Shown here: positions 43,979-55,411 of the stretch, in pieces | How the letters are laid out: each line of letters begins with the position of its first letter | How positions within the stretch are numbered: the stretch's first letter is position 1 | Origin: Arminella tubonensis | Lineage (GTDB): Bacteria; Pseudomonadota; Alphaproteobacteria; Rhizobiales; Rhizobiaceae | Assembly (NCBI RefSeq): GCF_003240585.1 | Contig: NZ_PCDP01000061.1 | Coordinates: 1-64,000, forward strand | Reading direction: 5' to 3' | Length of the DNA: 64,000 nt | Position numbers and translations under genes: made by a program | Notes under the pieces: model-generated | The model's input: the letters and a program-made list of their open reading frames with translations, nothing else | Database searches by the model: none | What the model was told of the DNA's origin: nothing

Positions 43979-44743
43979 CTATTGCGCCGTGGCATTCGGA
44001 TCGCGCTTGCGCAGCCACGACATCGCGACGATGGCGACAAGTGCTGCGGCGAGGCCGTACCATGTGACGGCATATTGGAGATGGTCGTTCGGCAGGTCGA
44101 TGATTGTGACCGCGCCGATCGGCAATCCCATCGGATTGGGCGTGGCGTCGGCATCGACGAAGAACGGGACGACCTTGTCCTTCTCCAGCCCGTCGCTCGA
44201 CGCCATGACGTCGAGGTCCTTCCAATAGAAGATATTCTTGGTGATGTCATTGTCGGGGACCATCGACGATGGTTTGCCGGTAAGCTTTGCCCGCGCAAGG
44301 CCGGTGACGGTCTGCTCGCCGGTCAGCTGGCCCTGCATGCGCATTTCGGGCTCTTTGGCCTCGTAGGGCGTAAAACCGCGGTTGACAAAGAGATAGCGGC
44401 CGTCGGCTAGCTGCAGCGGCGTATAGACATAGAAGCCTGGTGCGCCGTCGTAGGTGGCGAAGAAGTGGCGTTCGCGATTGTTGAGATACTGGCCTTGCGC
44501 CGTGACGTTTCGGTATTCGATATCACCGCCGCTTTTAGCCATGGCCTCGATGTCGGCAAGCGGGACCGGCGGCATCGTGCGCCGCGCCTCGATATCCGCG
44601 ATCAGGCCTTCCTTCCAATGCAGCCGCTGAACCTGCCAGGTGCCGAGCGACAGCAGAATGCCGAGCACCACGAGCAGAAGCACAGCCTTGGCGACTTGCC
44701 AAACGGGGTGAGCGCGGCGGGTCTGGATTGAAGCGTCAGTCAC
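43979..44743 (-). CDS. SURF1-family cytochrome oxidase assembly protein
   Basis: A 254-residue SURF1 protein with two membrane helices (about residues 16-36 and 222-242) bounding a periplasmic domain; the N-terminal SLGTWQVQRLHWKE segment and the FVNRGFTPYEA and VDADATPNPMGLPIGAVTIIDLPNDHLQYAVTWYGLA segments are family marks. It assists haem a insertion into aa3 oxidase. GTG start at 44743 overlaps the DUF983 gene by eight bases, placing it in the ctaCDBGE operon. Confidence 0.93.
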   Translation of the reverse strand: MTDASIQTRRAHPVWQVAKAVLLLVVLGILLSLGTWQVQRLHWKEGLIADIEARRTMPPVPLADIEAMAKSGGDIEYRNVTAQGQYLNNRERHFFATYDGAPGFYVYTPLQLADGRYLFVNRGFTPYEAKEPEMRMQGQLTGEQTVTGLARAKLTGKPSSMVPDNDITKNIFYWKDLDVMASSDGLEKDKVVPFFVDADATPNPMGLPIGAVTIIDLPNDHLQYAVTWYGLAAALVAIVAMSWLRKRDPNATAQ

Positions 44744-45119
44744 TGCTGATCTGCCCCTCGCTGGCGTTGTGACGATATTGCAGCGCCACGAAGATGCCTT
44801 TGCACCAGCGCAGCGACAACAGGGACAAGACGATCGTCAGCGGCCCGAACAACAGCGCATGCACCCAGATCGGCGGGCCGTAATTTACCTGCAGCCAGAG
44901 CACCGACCCGATGATGATAAAACCGACGATCAGGATGACGAAGACGGCCGGGCCATCGCCCGAATCGGCGAAGGCGTAGTCGAGCCCGCAGGCAGCGCAG
45001 CGCGGCTTCAGCGAAAGAAGGCCATCGAACAGCTTCCCCTCGCCGCAGCGCGGGCAGCAGCCTTTCAGGCCTACCTTTACGGGATCAACCGGTGGAAACC
45101 GTGCGCTGTCCTCGATCAT
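44736..45119 (-). CDS. DUF983-family membrane protein
   Basis: A 127-residue protein with an N-terminal double zinc-ribbon CPRCGEGKLFDGLLSLKPRCAACG, then two membrane helices (AVFVILIVGFIIIGSVLWLQ and WVHALLFGPLTIVLSLLSLRW). DUF983 genes are typically part of alphaproteobacterial cox clusters and probably assist oxidase maturation, though this is unproved. Overlaps SURF1 by eight bases and the L,D-transpeptidase stop by four (ATGA). Confidence 0.85.
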   Translation of the reverse strand: MIEDSARFPPVDPVKVGLKGCCPRCGEGKLFDGLLSLKPRCAACGLDYAFADSGDGPAVFVILIVGFIIIGSVLWLQVNYGPPIWVHALLFGPLTIVLSLLSLRWCKGIFVALQYRHNASEGQISSD

Positions 45120-45613
45120 GGTTCAATCTCTATGGGCGTACCGTCGGACACCATGTCCCAGATCGTATCCATATCGGAATTGGCGACGGCGATGCACCCG
45201 TTGGTCCAATCGAAATACTGGACCAGGGGCGCCAGCCAGCCGAAATAATTGCGCTGGCCATGGATCATGATCATACCGCCGGGATCGTAGCCAGCGGCCT
45301 TTGCCTGCGCCAGATCTGCAGCATTCGGATAGGATATATGGAGCGAGCGGTGGTAGCCGCTGGCGCTGTTTCGCCAGTCAAGGACGTAGCGACCTTCCGG
45401 CGTGCGCCCGTCACCCTCCCGCTCCTTACGGCCGACCGGTGAGCCACCGAGGACGAAAGCAACACGGTGCAGCGTCGTGTCGTTGCTCTTAAGCTCGAGA
45501 ACTCGTTCCGCTTTGTGGACAACGACCAACGTTACAGGTTCCGCTGCCAGGGCGGGCGATCCCACCGGCAGGAGAAAGGCAATCAGTCTTAAGCTTGATC
45601 GAAAACGTATCAA
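45116..45613 (-). CDS. L,D-transpeptidase-type (YkuD) periplasmic enzyme
   Basis: A 165-residue exported YkuD-domain protein. A signal peptide ends near PVGSPALAA (residue 23). The catalytic motif is MIMIHGQRNYFGW with active-site TNGCIAVANSDMDTIWDMV, preserving the His and nucleophile Cys. It would make 3-3 peptidoglycan crosslinks or attach proteins. Translation seems to start at TTG (45613), as no in-frame ATG precedes the signal. It overlaps the DUF983 start by four bases, so it is embedded in the cox operon. A hairpin separates it from ctaE. Confidence 0.82.
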   Translation of the reverse strand: MIRFRSSLRLIAFLLPVGSPALAAEPVTLVVVHKAERVLELKSNDTTLHRVAFVLGGSPVGRKEREGDGRTPEGRYVLDWRNSASGYHRSLHISYPNAADLAQAKAAGYDPGGMIMIHGQRNYFGWLAPLVQYFDWTNGCIAVANSDMDTIWDMVSDGTPIEIEP

Positions 45614-45638
45614 AATGATCTGTCCTGAAATGAATGAA

Positions 45639-45660
45639 GCGGCTGCATCGCTGCAGCCGC
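45639..45660 (-). terminator. Hairpin behind ctaE
   Basis: GCGGCTGCA and TGCAGCCGC form a nine-bp stem around a four-base loop, 22 bases past the ctaE stop. On the minus strand it is followed by TTCATTCATTTC. It may terminate or attenuate transcription before the L,D-transpeptidase gene. Confidence 0.55.
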
Positions 45661-45682
45661 CTCTAACTTGGTTCCTGGGTAC

Positions 45683-46591
45683 TCAACCCGCCGCGAGCGG
45701 GGCGCCCCAGCCGCCCCAGATGTAGATCGAGAAGAACAGGAAGAGCCAGACCACGTCGACGAAGTGCCAATACCAGGCGGCGGCTTCGAAGCCGAAATGC
45801 TGCGTCGGGGTGAAATCTCCCTTGATGGAGCGGACCAGGCAGACCAGGAGGAAGATCGTCCCGATCAGCACGTGGAAGCCGTGGAAGCCGGTCGCCATGA
45901 AGAAGGTGGCGCCGTAGATCGAGTCCCTGAAGGCGAATGGTGCGTGCGCATATTCGTAGGCCTGGACCGACGAGAACAAGATGCCGAGCAGCACCGTCAG
46001 CGTCAGTCCCTGGATCAGGCCCTTGCGGTCGTTGTGCAGCAGAGCATGATGCGCCCAGGTGACCGTCGTGCCTGACAGCAGCAGGATGACGGTGTTGTAG
46101 ATCGGCAGGTGCCAGGGGTCGAGAACCTCGACGCCCTTCGGCGGCCATTGACCACCGGTGAAGAGCACGCGCGAGGCCTGGATCGGCTCGCTGGAGAACA
46201 GGCTGGCGTCGAAATAGGCCCAGAACCAGGCGACGAAGAACATCACTTCCGAGGCGATGAACATGATCATGCCGTAGCGCAGGTGCAGCGAGACGACGCG
46301 GGTATGCGCACCCTCATGCGCTTCCTTGATCGTGTCGGACCACCAGCCGTACATGACATAGAGGATGACCGCGAGGCCGATGTAGAACAGCCATGGGCCG
46401 GCGAACTCGATGCCGAACACCTTGAACGAGCCGCCGCTCAGGTAGCGCATATAGGCGACACCACCGAAGGTAATGACGAAAGCGCCGAAGGCCGCGATGA
46501 TCGGCCACGGGCTTGGGTCTATGATGTGGTAGTCATGATTTTTCTGATGCGCTTCGGCCATGTCAGCAATCCCCGAATTACTTTTTCCCAT
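45683..46591 (-). CDS. ctaE: Cytochrome c oxidase subunit III
   Basis: A 302-residue subunit III of aa3 oxidase, with seven membrane helices. Recognisable segments are YHIIDPSPWPIIAAFGAF, LRYGMIMFIASEVMFFVAWFWAYFDASLF, TGFHGFHVLIGTIFLL and AAAWYWHFVDVVWLFLFFSIYIWGGW. GGAGG lies five bases before the ATG at 46591, so that start is preferred; ATG at 46561 would match shorter homologues. Stabilises the catalytic core and proton uptake. Confidence 0.95.
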   Translation of the reverse strand: MGKSNSGIADMAEAHQKNHDYHIIDPSPWPIIAAFGAFVITFGGVAYMRYLSGGSFKVFGIEFAGPWLFYIGLAVILYVMYGWWSDTIKEAHEGAHTRVVSLHLRYGMIMFIASEVMFFVAWFWAYFDASLFSSEPIQASRVLFTGGQWPPKGVEVLDPWHLPIYNTVILLLSGTTVTWAHHALLHNDRKGLIQGLTLTVLLGILFSSVQAYEYAHAPFAFRDSIYGATFFMATGFHGFHVLIGTIFLLVCLVRSIKGDFTPTQHFGFEAAAWYWHFVDVVWLFLFFSIYIWGGWGAPLAAG

Positions 46592-46622
46592 ATTGCCTCC
46601 GGCAACGCCGAAGACATCTCCA

Positions 46623-47234
46623 TCAAAGTTTTTTTGCCGTGACCGGCGTTGGATCCGCGTTCAGGGCAACCGGCTTTGAGCCATCCCGCGGGTAGAAGGT
46701 GTAGGACAGCGTCAAAGCCGTGATGTCCTTGGTCTCAGGCGCCTTGGTGATATCAGGATCGACGTAGAACACGACAGGCATCTCGCGCTTTTCGCCCGGT
46801 GCCAGGTCCGTCTCGTTGAAGCAGAAGCACTGCACCTTATTGAAATAGACCCCTGCCTCGACCGGCGAGACGTTGAAGATCGCCTGCCCGCGCGTCGGCT
46901 GGTCGGACTTGTTCTCGGCGTAGAACTTGATCTCGATGGTCTCCCCGATTTTCGGATTGACCTTTTTCTGCATCGGCTTGAAATCCCAGGGCAAGCCGGG
47001 CGCGACATTGGCATCGAAGCTCACCTCGACGGGCTTGTCGAGAATGACTGAAGAGGCCTGCTCGACGCGCTGCGTGGTGCCGTTGAAGCCTGTCAGCTGG
47101 CAGAACATCCTGTAGAGCGGCACGGTCGCATAGCTCATTGCGCCCATGCCGACGACGAAGCTGACGCACATGAGAACGATCATGCCGTTGTTGCGGCCGA
47201 CCTTCTGCGCTCCGTCTGGTGTCACTTCGGCCAT
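46623..47234 (-). CDS. ctaG: Cytochrome c oxidase assembly protein CtaG (Cox11)
   Basis: A 203-residue Cox11/CtaG protein, the Cu(B) chaperone for subunit I. One membrane anchor (residues 20-40, [20 protein letters not shown]), [19 protein letters not shown], and the copper motif [30 protein letters not shown] (CFCF) are present. ATG at 47234 follows GGGAG; a GTG three codons before is less likely. Sits between coxF and ctaE. Confidence 0.95.
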   Translation of the reverse strand: MAEVTPDGAQKVGRNNGMIVLMCVSFVVGMGAMSYATVPLYRMFCQLTGFNGTTQRVEQASSVILDKPVEVSFDANVAPGLPWDFKPMQKKVNPKIGETIEIKFYAENKSDQPTRGQAIFNVSPVEAGVYFNKVQCFCFNETDLAPGEKREMPVVFYVDPDITKAPETKDITALTLSYTFYPRDGSKPVALNADPTPVTAKKL

Positions 47235-47246
47235 CAAGTCCACTCC

Positions 47247-47381
47247 CTAGTGTCCGGTACCGACTTTGATGATGGTGATCGCGTAGAAGATGACGACCAG
47301 GCCGGCCAGCACCAGGCCGAGCGCGACGTTGCGGCCGCGCCGTGATTTCTTCTGCGCTTCGGTAAGCTTGATCAGGTCCAT
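47247..47381 (-). CDS. Small oxidase-associated membrane protein (CoxF-like)
   Basis: A 44-residue protein: [20 protein letters not shown] followed by one membrane helix [20 protein letters not shown]. Such short single-helix proteins between ctaB and ctaG are a fixed part of rhizobial cox clusters and are usually called CoxF-like. Its start codon shares one base with the ctaB stop (TGATG). Its role in assembly is not established. Confidence 0.8.
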   Translation of the reverse strand: MDLIKLTEAQKKSRRGRNVALGLVLAGLVVIFYAITIIKVGTGH

Positions 47382-48337
47382 CAGAACCCTCCTCCCGCGC
47401 CTGAGACAAGCACGGAGGCCAGGCGGTCGAGCATCAATGCAGAGAAGATCGCGAACAGATAGAAGATCGAATAGGCGAACATCTTCTTGGCCGGCACCAT
47501 CTTCGCATCGCCGTCCGGCATCCGCCAGACGGCGATGGAACAGTAGACGAAGAGGGCGCCGAGCAAGCCGGCGACGAGCCCGTAGCCGAGGCTGGCAAAG
47601 CCCATGAGCCATGGCACGACGCCGATTGCCGCCGTCAGGACCGAATAGATGACGATCTGGTTTTTCGTCGTCGGAATGCCTGACACGTTCGGCAGCATCG
47701 GCACGCCGACAGCCTCGTAGTCCTTCATCTTGAACAGCGCCAGGGCCCAGAAATGCGCCGGCGTCCAGAAGAAGATGATGAGGAAGAGGACGATGCTTTC
47801 CATGGGCACTGTGCCCGTGACGCAGGCCCAGCCGATGATCGGCGGGAAAGCGCCGGCAGCGCCGCCGATGACGATGTTCTGCGGCGTCGAGCGCTTCAGC
47901 CACATCGTGTAGACGACCGCGTAGAAGAAGATGGTGAAGGCGAGGATCGCGGCCGGCAGCCAGCTGACCGCGAGAGCCAGGATCGTCACCGAAAAGCCTG
48001 ACAGCACCAGGCCAAAGCCGAGCGCTTCGGCCGGAGTAACGCGGCCGGAGGGAATGGGGCGCTTGGCGGTGCGGGTCATGACCGCGTCGATATCGGCGTC
48101 ATACCACATGTTCAGCGCGCCGGATGCGCCGGCACCGACTGCGATGCACAGGATGGAGATCAGCGCCAGGACGGGATTGATATGGCCGGGCGCGAGCACG
48201 AGACCCGCAAAGGCCGTGAAGACGACCAGCGACATGACGCGCGGCTTCAAGAGCTCGAAAAAATCGCGCGCGCTGGCTTTCGAAAGGCCGATCTCGCCTT
48301 CGGCCGCGCGCGCCTCATGATTTTCGATAACCGCCAT
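47381..48337 (-). CDS. ctaB: Haem O synthase (protoheme IX farnesyltransferase)
   Basis: A 318-residue UbiA-family prenyltransferase that adds farnesyl to haem B to give haem O for aa3 oxidase. Nine hydrophobic segments are apparent. The prenyl-diphosphate motif [23 protein letters not shown] and second acidic motif [15 protein letters not shown] are intact. N-terminal cytoplasmic stretch (residues 1-25) is acidic. It follows ctaD and precedes the CoxF-like gene. Confidence 0.96.
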   Translation of the reverse strand: MAVIENHEARAAEGEIGLSKASARDFFELLKPRVMSLVVFTAFAGLVLAPGHINPVLALISILCIAVGAGASGALNMWYDADIDAVMTRTAKRPIPSGRVTPAEALGFGLVLSGFSVTILALAVSWLPAAILAFTIFFYAVVYTMWLKRSTPQNIVIGGAAGAFPPIIGWACVTGTVPMESIVLFLIIFFWTPAHFWALALFKMKDYEAVGVPMLPNVSGIPTTKNQIVIYSVLTAAIGVVPWLMGFASLGYGLVAGLLGALFVYCSIAVWRMPDGDAKMVPAKKMFAYSIFYLFAIFSALMLDRLASVLVSGAGGGF

Positions 48338-48361
48338 TACTAAGTCCAGTTTGATTTGAGG

Positions 48362-48391
48362 CCAGGCGCCGAAATGTTGTTCGGCGCCTGG
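48362..48391 (-). terminator. Hairpin between ctaD and ctaB
   Basis: CCAGGCGCCGAA and TTCGGCGCCTGG form a perfect 12-bp stem with a six-base loop just past the ctaD stop. There is no T-run, so it may be an mRNA-stabilising element letting ctaCD be made in excess over the downstream assembly genes rather than a full terminator. Confidence 0.6.
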
Positions 48392-48399
48392 GGATCTGA

Positions 48400-51005
<2,606 letters not shown>

Positions 51006-51368
51006 CACAAATTATCTCCCTCAGGCGTTTGATCCGGATCAGTCACAAACGCAGAATCCCTACAATCCTCACCGTTTCAAACCACAGTTTGACGTGGTCC
51101 GCAACAACTCACCGCATTTGTCTATGCGGCATTTTTGCGCAAACCAGAACTGCCGTCCGATTGCCTGAACAAGACTTCGATTGCCAGAACAAGACAAGGG
51201 TTTTCATCATCATACGGATAATATCGGCGAGGTCCAACCGGAACGGGGGACAAAATGACTGGTAAGTCCTATTTCCGCCGCACTCGAATTGGAATCCAGC
51301 TACCGGGGCTTTTCATTTCCCGGCTTGGGTCTAAACAATGGCCCACTGATTCGAATCTAGGGGTTTTC
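51006..51368. other. Intergenic region between ctaC and the IalB-like gene
   Basis: These 363 bases hold the divergent promoters of the oxidase operon and the IalB-like pair, including the FNR/FixK-like box. A frame starting at 51255 is in phase with the downstream gene but encodes an unlikely N-terminal extension; the signal peptide begins at 51369. Nothing else is recognised. Confidence 0.6.
51029..51042. promoter_or_regulatory. FNR/FixK-type box upstream of ctaC
   Basis: TTGATCCGGATCAG matches the anaerobox TTGATN4ATCAA at nine of ten fixed bases. It is 24-37 bases before the ctaC start codon, a position suited to repression of the high-oxygen aa3 oxidase under low oxygen. Direct proof of the transcription start is lacking. 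Confidence 0.5.
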
Positions 51369-51980
51369 ATGGGTTTTCGTTCCCTCGCGCGGTTTTGGCT
51401 GCTGACCGCCAGTATCGCCGTCGCGGCCTCGCCAACGGTTTTTGCGCAACAGCCGGCACCAGCCCCTGCGCAGCAGCCAGCCCAGACGCAGCCTGCCGAC
51501 GAGCAGCAGGTTCCCTCGGCACAACAGCCGCCCGGTAGCGTCAAGTCAATGCATGGCGCATGGTCCGTGGTCTGCGACAAGCCGGCAGGTGCTGCCACCA
51601 ATCAATGCGCGCTGATGCAGAACGTCATTGCGGAGGACAGGCCTGAGGTAGGCCTTTCCGTCGTCGTTCTGAAGACCGCCGATCGCAAGGCGAAGATCCT
51701 GCGCGTCCTTGCCCCGCTCGGCGTGCTTCTCAATCCGTTTCAGCCAACCGACGGCGGCCTCGGCCTGATCGTCGACGGCAAGGATCTCGGCAAGACCCAG
51801 TTCGTCCGTTGCTTTGCCGATGGATGCTACGCGGAAGTGGCCCTTGACGACAATCTTCTGAAAATGTTGCGTGCAGGGACGACGGCGGTCTTTTCGGTGC
51901 GCGAGGCAGCGGATAAGGATAAGATCGGCATCCCGGTCGACCTCAAAGGGTTCGGCGACGGCTACGACGCGCTGCCGTGA
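51369..51980 (+). CDS. IalB-family exported protein, copy 1
   Basis: A 203-residue exported protein of the invasion-associated locus B family. Signal peptide ends at PTVFA-Q (residue about 26), then a Gln/Pro/Ala-rich linker (QQPAPAPAQQPAQTQPADEQ). The IalB domain has KSMHGAWSVVCDKPAGA, CALMQNVIAEDRPEVGLSVVVLKT and FVRCFADGCYAEVALDD, with paired cysteines. In Bartonella IalB promotes erythrocyte invasion; here a general outer-envelope role is likely. Start at 51369 matches copy 2 (both begin MGFRS). Confidence 0.85.
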   Translation: MGFRSLARFWLLTASIAVAASPTVFAQQPAPAPAQQPAQTQPADEQQVPSAQQPPGSVKSMHGAWSVVCDKPAGAATNQCALMQNVIAEDRPEVGLSVVVLKTADRKAKILRVLAPLGVLLNPFQPTDGGLGLIVDGKDLGKTQFVRCFADGCYAEVALDDNLLKMLRAGTTAVFSVREAADKDKIGIPVDLKGFGDGYDALP

Positions 51981-52103
51981 TAAGGTAGCACTGTCGAAAC
52001 GGCGGTTGCGCACTATTGTAGCGTACGGACTTCAATGCGTTGGAGAGTGAACGGCGCGGCGCCCGACCTTTTATGAAGGAGGGTTCCTTTTCAAGAGGCG
52101 TAA

Positions 52104-52808
52104 ATGGGGTTTCGTTCTTCTGAAGGATTTAGGATCGGTCGCGCGGCTGTCGCAGCCTCTCTGATGCTGCCCGCTCTGGCTCTGGCGGAGGATCCGGCTA
52201 CTCCCCCGGCGGCCCCGGCACCAGCCGTGCAGCAAGCACCGGCGGCACCAGCAGCTCCCGCGCAACAGGCGGCTCCAGCAACGCCCGCCGCCCCGTCAAC
52301 GCCGGCAACGGCCGCCACCCCCGCACAGCCCTCTCCCGCAGCTCCGGCCTCACCTGCGCAACCGGGTGCGCCCGCGAGTGCGCAGCCGACCAAGACCGCC
52401 TTCGGCGCCTGGACCGTCGTCTGCGGCACGCCGGACGGCGGCTCGGAAAAGCGCTGCGTCCTGATGCAGAGCGTGGTCTCGCAGGAACGTCCGGAAATGC
52501 AGCTTTCCGTCGCGGTGTCGAAGATGCCGGGCGGCAAGTCGGGCCTTCTGCGCGTGCAGGCGCCGCTGAGCGTATTGTTGCCAAACGGCCTCGGCCTCTA
52601 TGTCGACGGCGCCGATATAGGCAACGCCTATTTTGCCCGCTGCTTTTCCGATGGATGCTATGCCGAAGTCGTGCTGGAGGATGCGCTTCTCGGCACCTTG
52701 CGCAAAGGCTCGAGCGCGACCTTCACCGTGTTCCAGACCCAGGAGGAAGGCATCGGCATCCCGGTCGATCTCAAGGGGTTTGCCCAGGGCTACGACGCCC
52801 TGCCCTGA
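52104..52808 (+). CDS. IalB-family exported protein, copy 2
   Basis: A 234-residue paralogue of the preceding gene, 123 bases away. Its signal peptide is GRAAVAASLMLPALALA, and the linker is a long Pro/Ala stretch of about 60 residues. The C-terminal domain repeats the IalB pattern (TAFGAWTVVCGTPDGG, MQSVVSQERPEMQLSVAVSK, FARCFSDGCYAEVVLED, GIPVDLKGFAQGYDALP) and ends with the same GYDALP as copy 1. The pair is a clear tandem duplication with divergent linkers. tldD follows 74 bases later. Confidence 0.87.
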   Translation: MGFRSSEGFRIGRAAVAASLMLPALALAEDPATPPAAPAPAVQQAPAAPAAPAQQAAPATPAAPSTPATAATPAQPSPAAPASPAQPGAPASAQPTKTAFGAWTVVCGTPDGGSEKRCVLMQSVVSQERPEMQLSVAVSKMPGGKSGLLRVQAPLSVLLPNGLGLYVDGADIGNAYFARCFSDGCYAEVVLEDALLGTLRKGSSATFTVFQTQEEGIGIPVDLKGFAQGYDALP

Positions 52809-52882
52809 TACCGGTCCCGATGGCGGGGCTTGCTCTGTCGAACCCCGAGCCTTACATCCGCTTTGAACGGAGCACCAATTTC

Positions 52883-54298
<1,416 letters not shown>

Positions 54299-54331
54299 GG
54301 GCGCCGACTTCGGATTCGAAGTATTCGGCTT

Positions 54332-54357
54332 GAATAACCCATCGCGATGGGTTATTC
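54332..54357. promoter_or_regulatory. Perfect 26-bp palindrome ahead of the DUF4160 gene
   Basis: The half GAATAACCCATCG is followed directly by its exact complement CGATGGGTTATTC. It ends six bases before the DUF4160 start codon and 33 bases after the tldD stop. It could be the tldD hairpin end, but no T-run follows; the position over the ribosome-binding site also fits an autoregulatory operator for the DUF4160-DUF2442 pair. Confidence 0.6.
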
Positions 54358-54363
54358 TGCTAT

Positions 54364-54603
54364 ATGGTCACGATTTTTCGTTCAGGCGGATTTCGAGTCG
54401 TGATCTTCAGTGATGATCACGAGCCTGCTCACGTCCATGTCTTCGGGGATGGGGAGGCAAAAATCAACCTGATCGGAATGAACGGCGCCCCCGAACTTGT
54501 CTGGGCGGACGCGCTCAAACGAAGCGATGTGCGTCGCGCTATGGCGATTGTTCAGGACCATCAGGAAGAGTTTCTAGCTCGGTGGAGGAATATTCATGGC
54601 TGA
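54364..54603 (+). CDS. DUF4160-domain protein
   Basis: A 79-residue DUF4160 protein. The core is VTIFRSGGFRVVIFSDDHEPAHVHVFGDGEAKINL, and the HVHV motif is the family hallmark. Such small proteins usually precede a DUF2442 gene, as here, and the pair looks like a toxin-antitoxin module, but that function has not been established to my knowledge. It overlaps the next gene by eight bases. Confidence 0.85.
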   Translation: MVTIFRSGGFRVVIFSDDHEPAHVHVFGDGEAKINLIGMNGAPELVWADALKRSDVRRAMAIVQDHQEEFLARWRNIHG

Positions 54604-55006
54604 TCTCACCGACATCGCCGTAGACGCGGCAATCGAACGCGGAAAGATCCTGCGTGAGACCGAGCCTCGCGCCGCAGCAGTCCGCTATGACCGGCAGACC
54701 GGCCGGCTGATTGTCGACCTTACCAATGGGTGCACATTCGCCTTTCCGCCGCGGATTGCGCAAGGGTTGGAGATGGCAACGGACGACGAACTGTCGCAAG
54801 TGGAAATTCTCGGAACAGGTCTCGGCCTGCATTGGGAAGCCTTGGACGTTGATTTTTCTGTCCCCGGGTTGCTCGCCGGTATTTTTGGGACTAGGACTTA
54901 CATGGCCCGCCGCGCCGGACAGGCAACCTCGCCTTCAAAAGCGGCGGCCGCGCGCGCGAATGGCGCCAAGGGCGGACGTCCCCGCAAGGCAGTCGATCAG
55001 CGATAG
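54596..55006 (+). CDS. DUF2442-domain protein
   Basis: A 136-residue DUF2442 protein, partner of DUF4160. The segment RQTGRLIVDLTNGCTFAFPPRIAQGLEMATDDELSQVEILGTGLGLHWEALDVDFSVPGLLAGIFG is diagnostic. The tail (KAAAARANGAKGGRPRKAVDQ) is basic with an AT-hook-like GGRPRK, suggesting DNA binding and so a role as the repressor/antitoxin of the pair. It is translationally coupled to the upstream gene. Confidence 0.85.
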   Translation: MADLTDIAVDAAIERGKILRETEPRAAAVRYDRQTGRLIVDLTNGCTFAFPPRIAQGLEMATDDELSQVEILGTGLGLHWEALDVDFSVPGLLAGIFGTRTYMARRAGQATSPSKAAAARANGAKGGRPRKAVDQR

Positions 55007-55015
55007 CGCCAATCG

Positions 55016-55324
55016 TCAAATACCATCCACCCCAAACCGCCATTTCCGCTCGACTGCCGCGACAAGATCGAGATTGTGGTGGTGGGCGAAGAGGAGGATG
55101 TGGCCGAGGACGTCGGCGGCTTCGTCGGCAAGCGACAGGCGGAGATGGTCGTTCGAGAGGCCTTTTTTCCGGCCCCTGCCCGTCAGCCTGTTTGAAACCT
55201 GGGTCAGTTCGCCCAGTTCCTCCTGCAGCTTCAGCAGGAACCAGTCGGGGTCTCGCGTGATGTCGTTGGCCGTCGCGTAATCCGCGGAGGCCGCTTCGAA
55301 CTTTCCGATCAAATTGCGCAGCAT
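55016..55324 (-). CDS. MazG-like nucleotide pyrophosphohydrolase
   Basis: A 102-residue all-alpha NTP pyrophosphohydrolase of the MazG-like group. The metal site is KLQEELGELTQ and the second motif DEAADVLGHILLFA, giving EExxE and ExxD type ligands. It probably hydrolyses non-canonical nucleoside triphosphates, substrate not defined. It converges on DUF2442, nine bases away. An ATG at 55324 is the only sensible start. Confidence 0.75.
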   Translation of the reverse strand: MLRNLIGKFEAASADYATANDITRDPDWFLLKLQEELGELTQVSNRLTGRGRKKGLSNDHLRLSLADEAADVLGHILLFAHHHNLDLVAAVERKWRFGVDGI

Positions 55325-55411
55325 TGATGTTCTCCATACGTTCTATGGAGCTATGCAGCGATTCCCGACCGGCGTCGAGGCCAGTCGGGGTTATTCGCGA
55401 TCGGGCGCTGT

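Noticed and set aside
51255-51368. N-terminal extension of the first IalB gene
   Set aside because: It has a GGGGGA before ATG, but the sequence between lacks homology and would bury the signal peptide; the paralogue starts with the same MGFRS as the internal Met.
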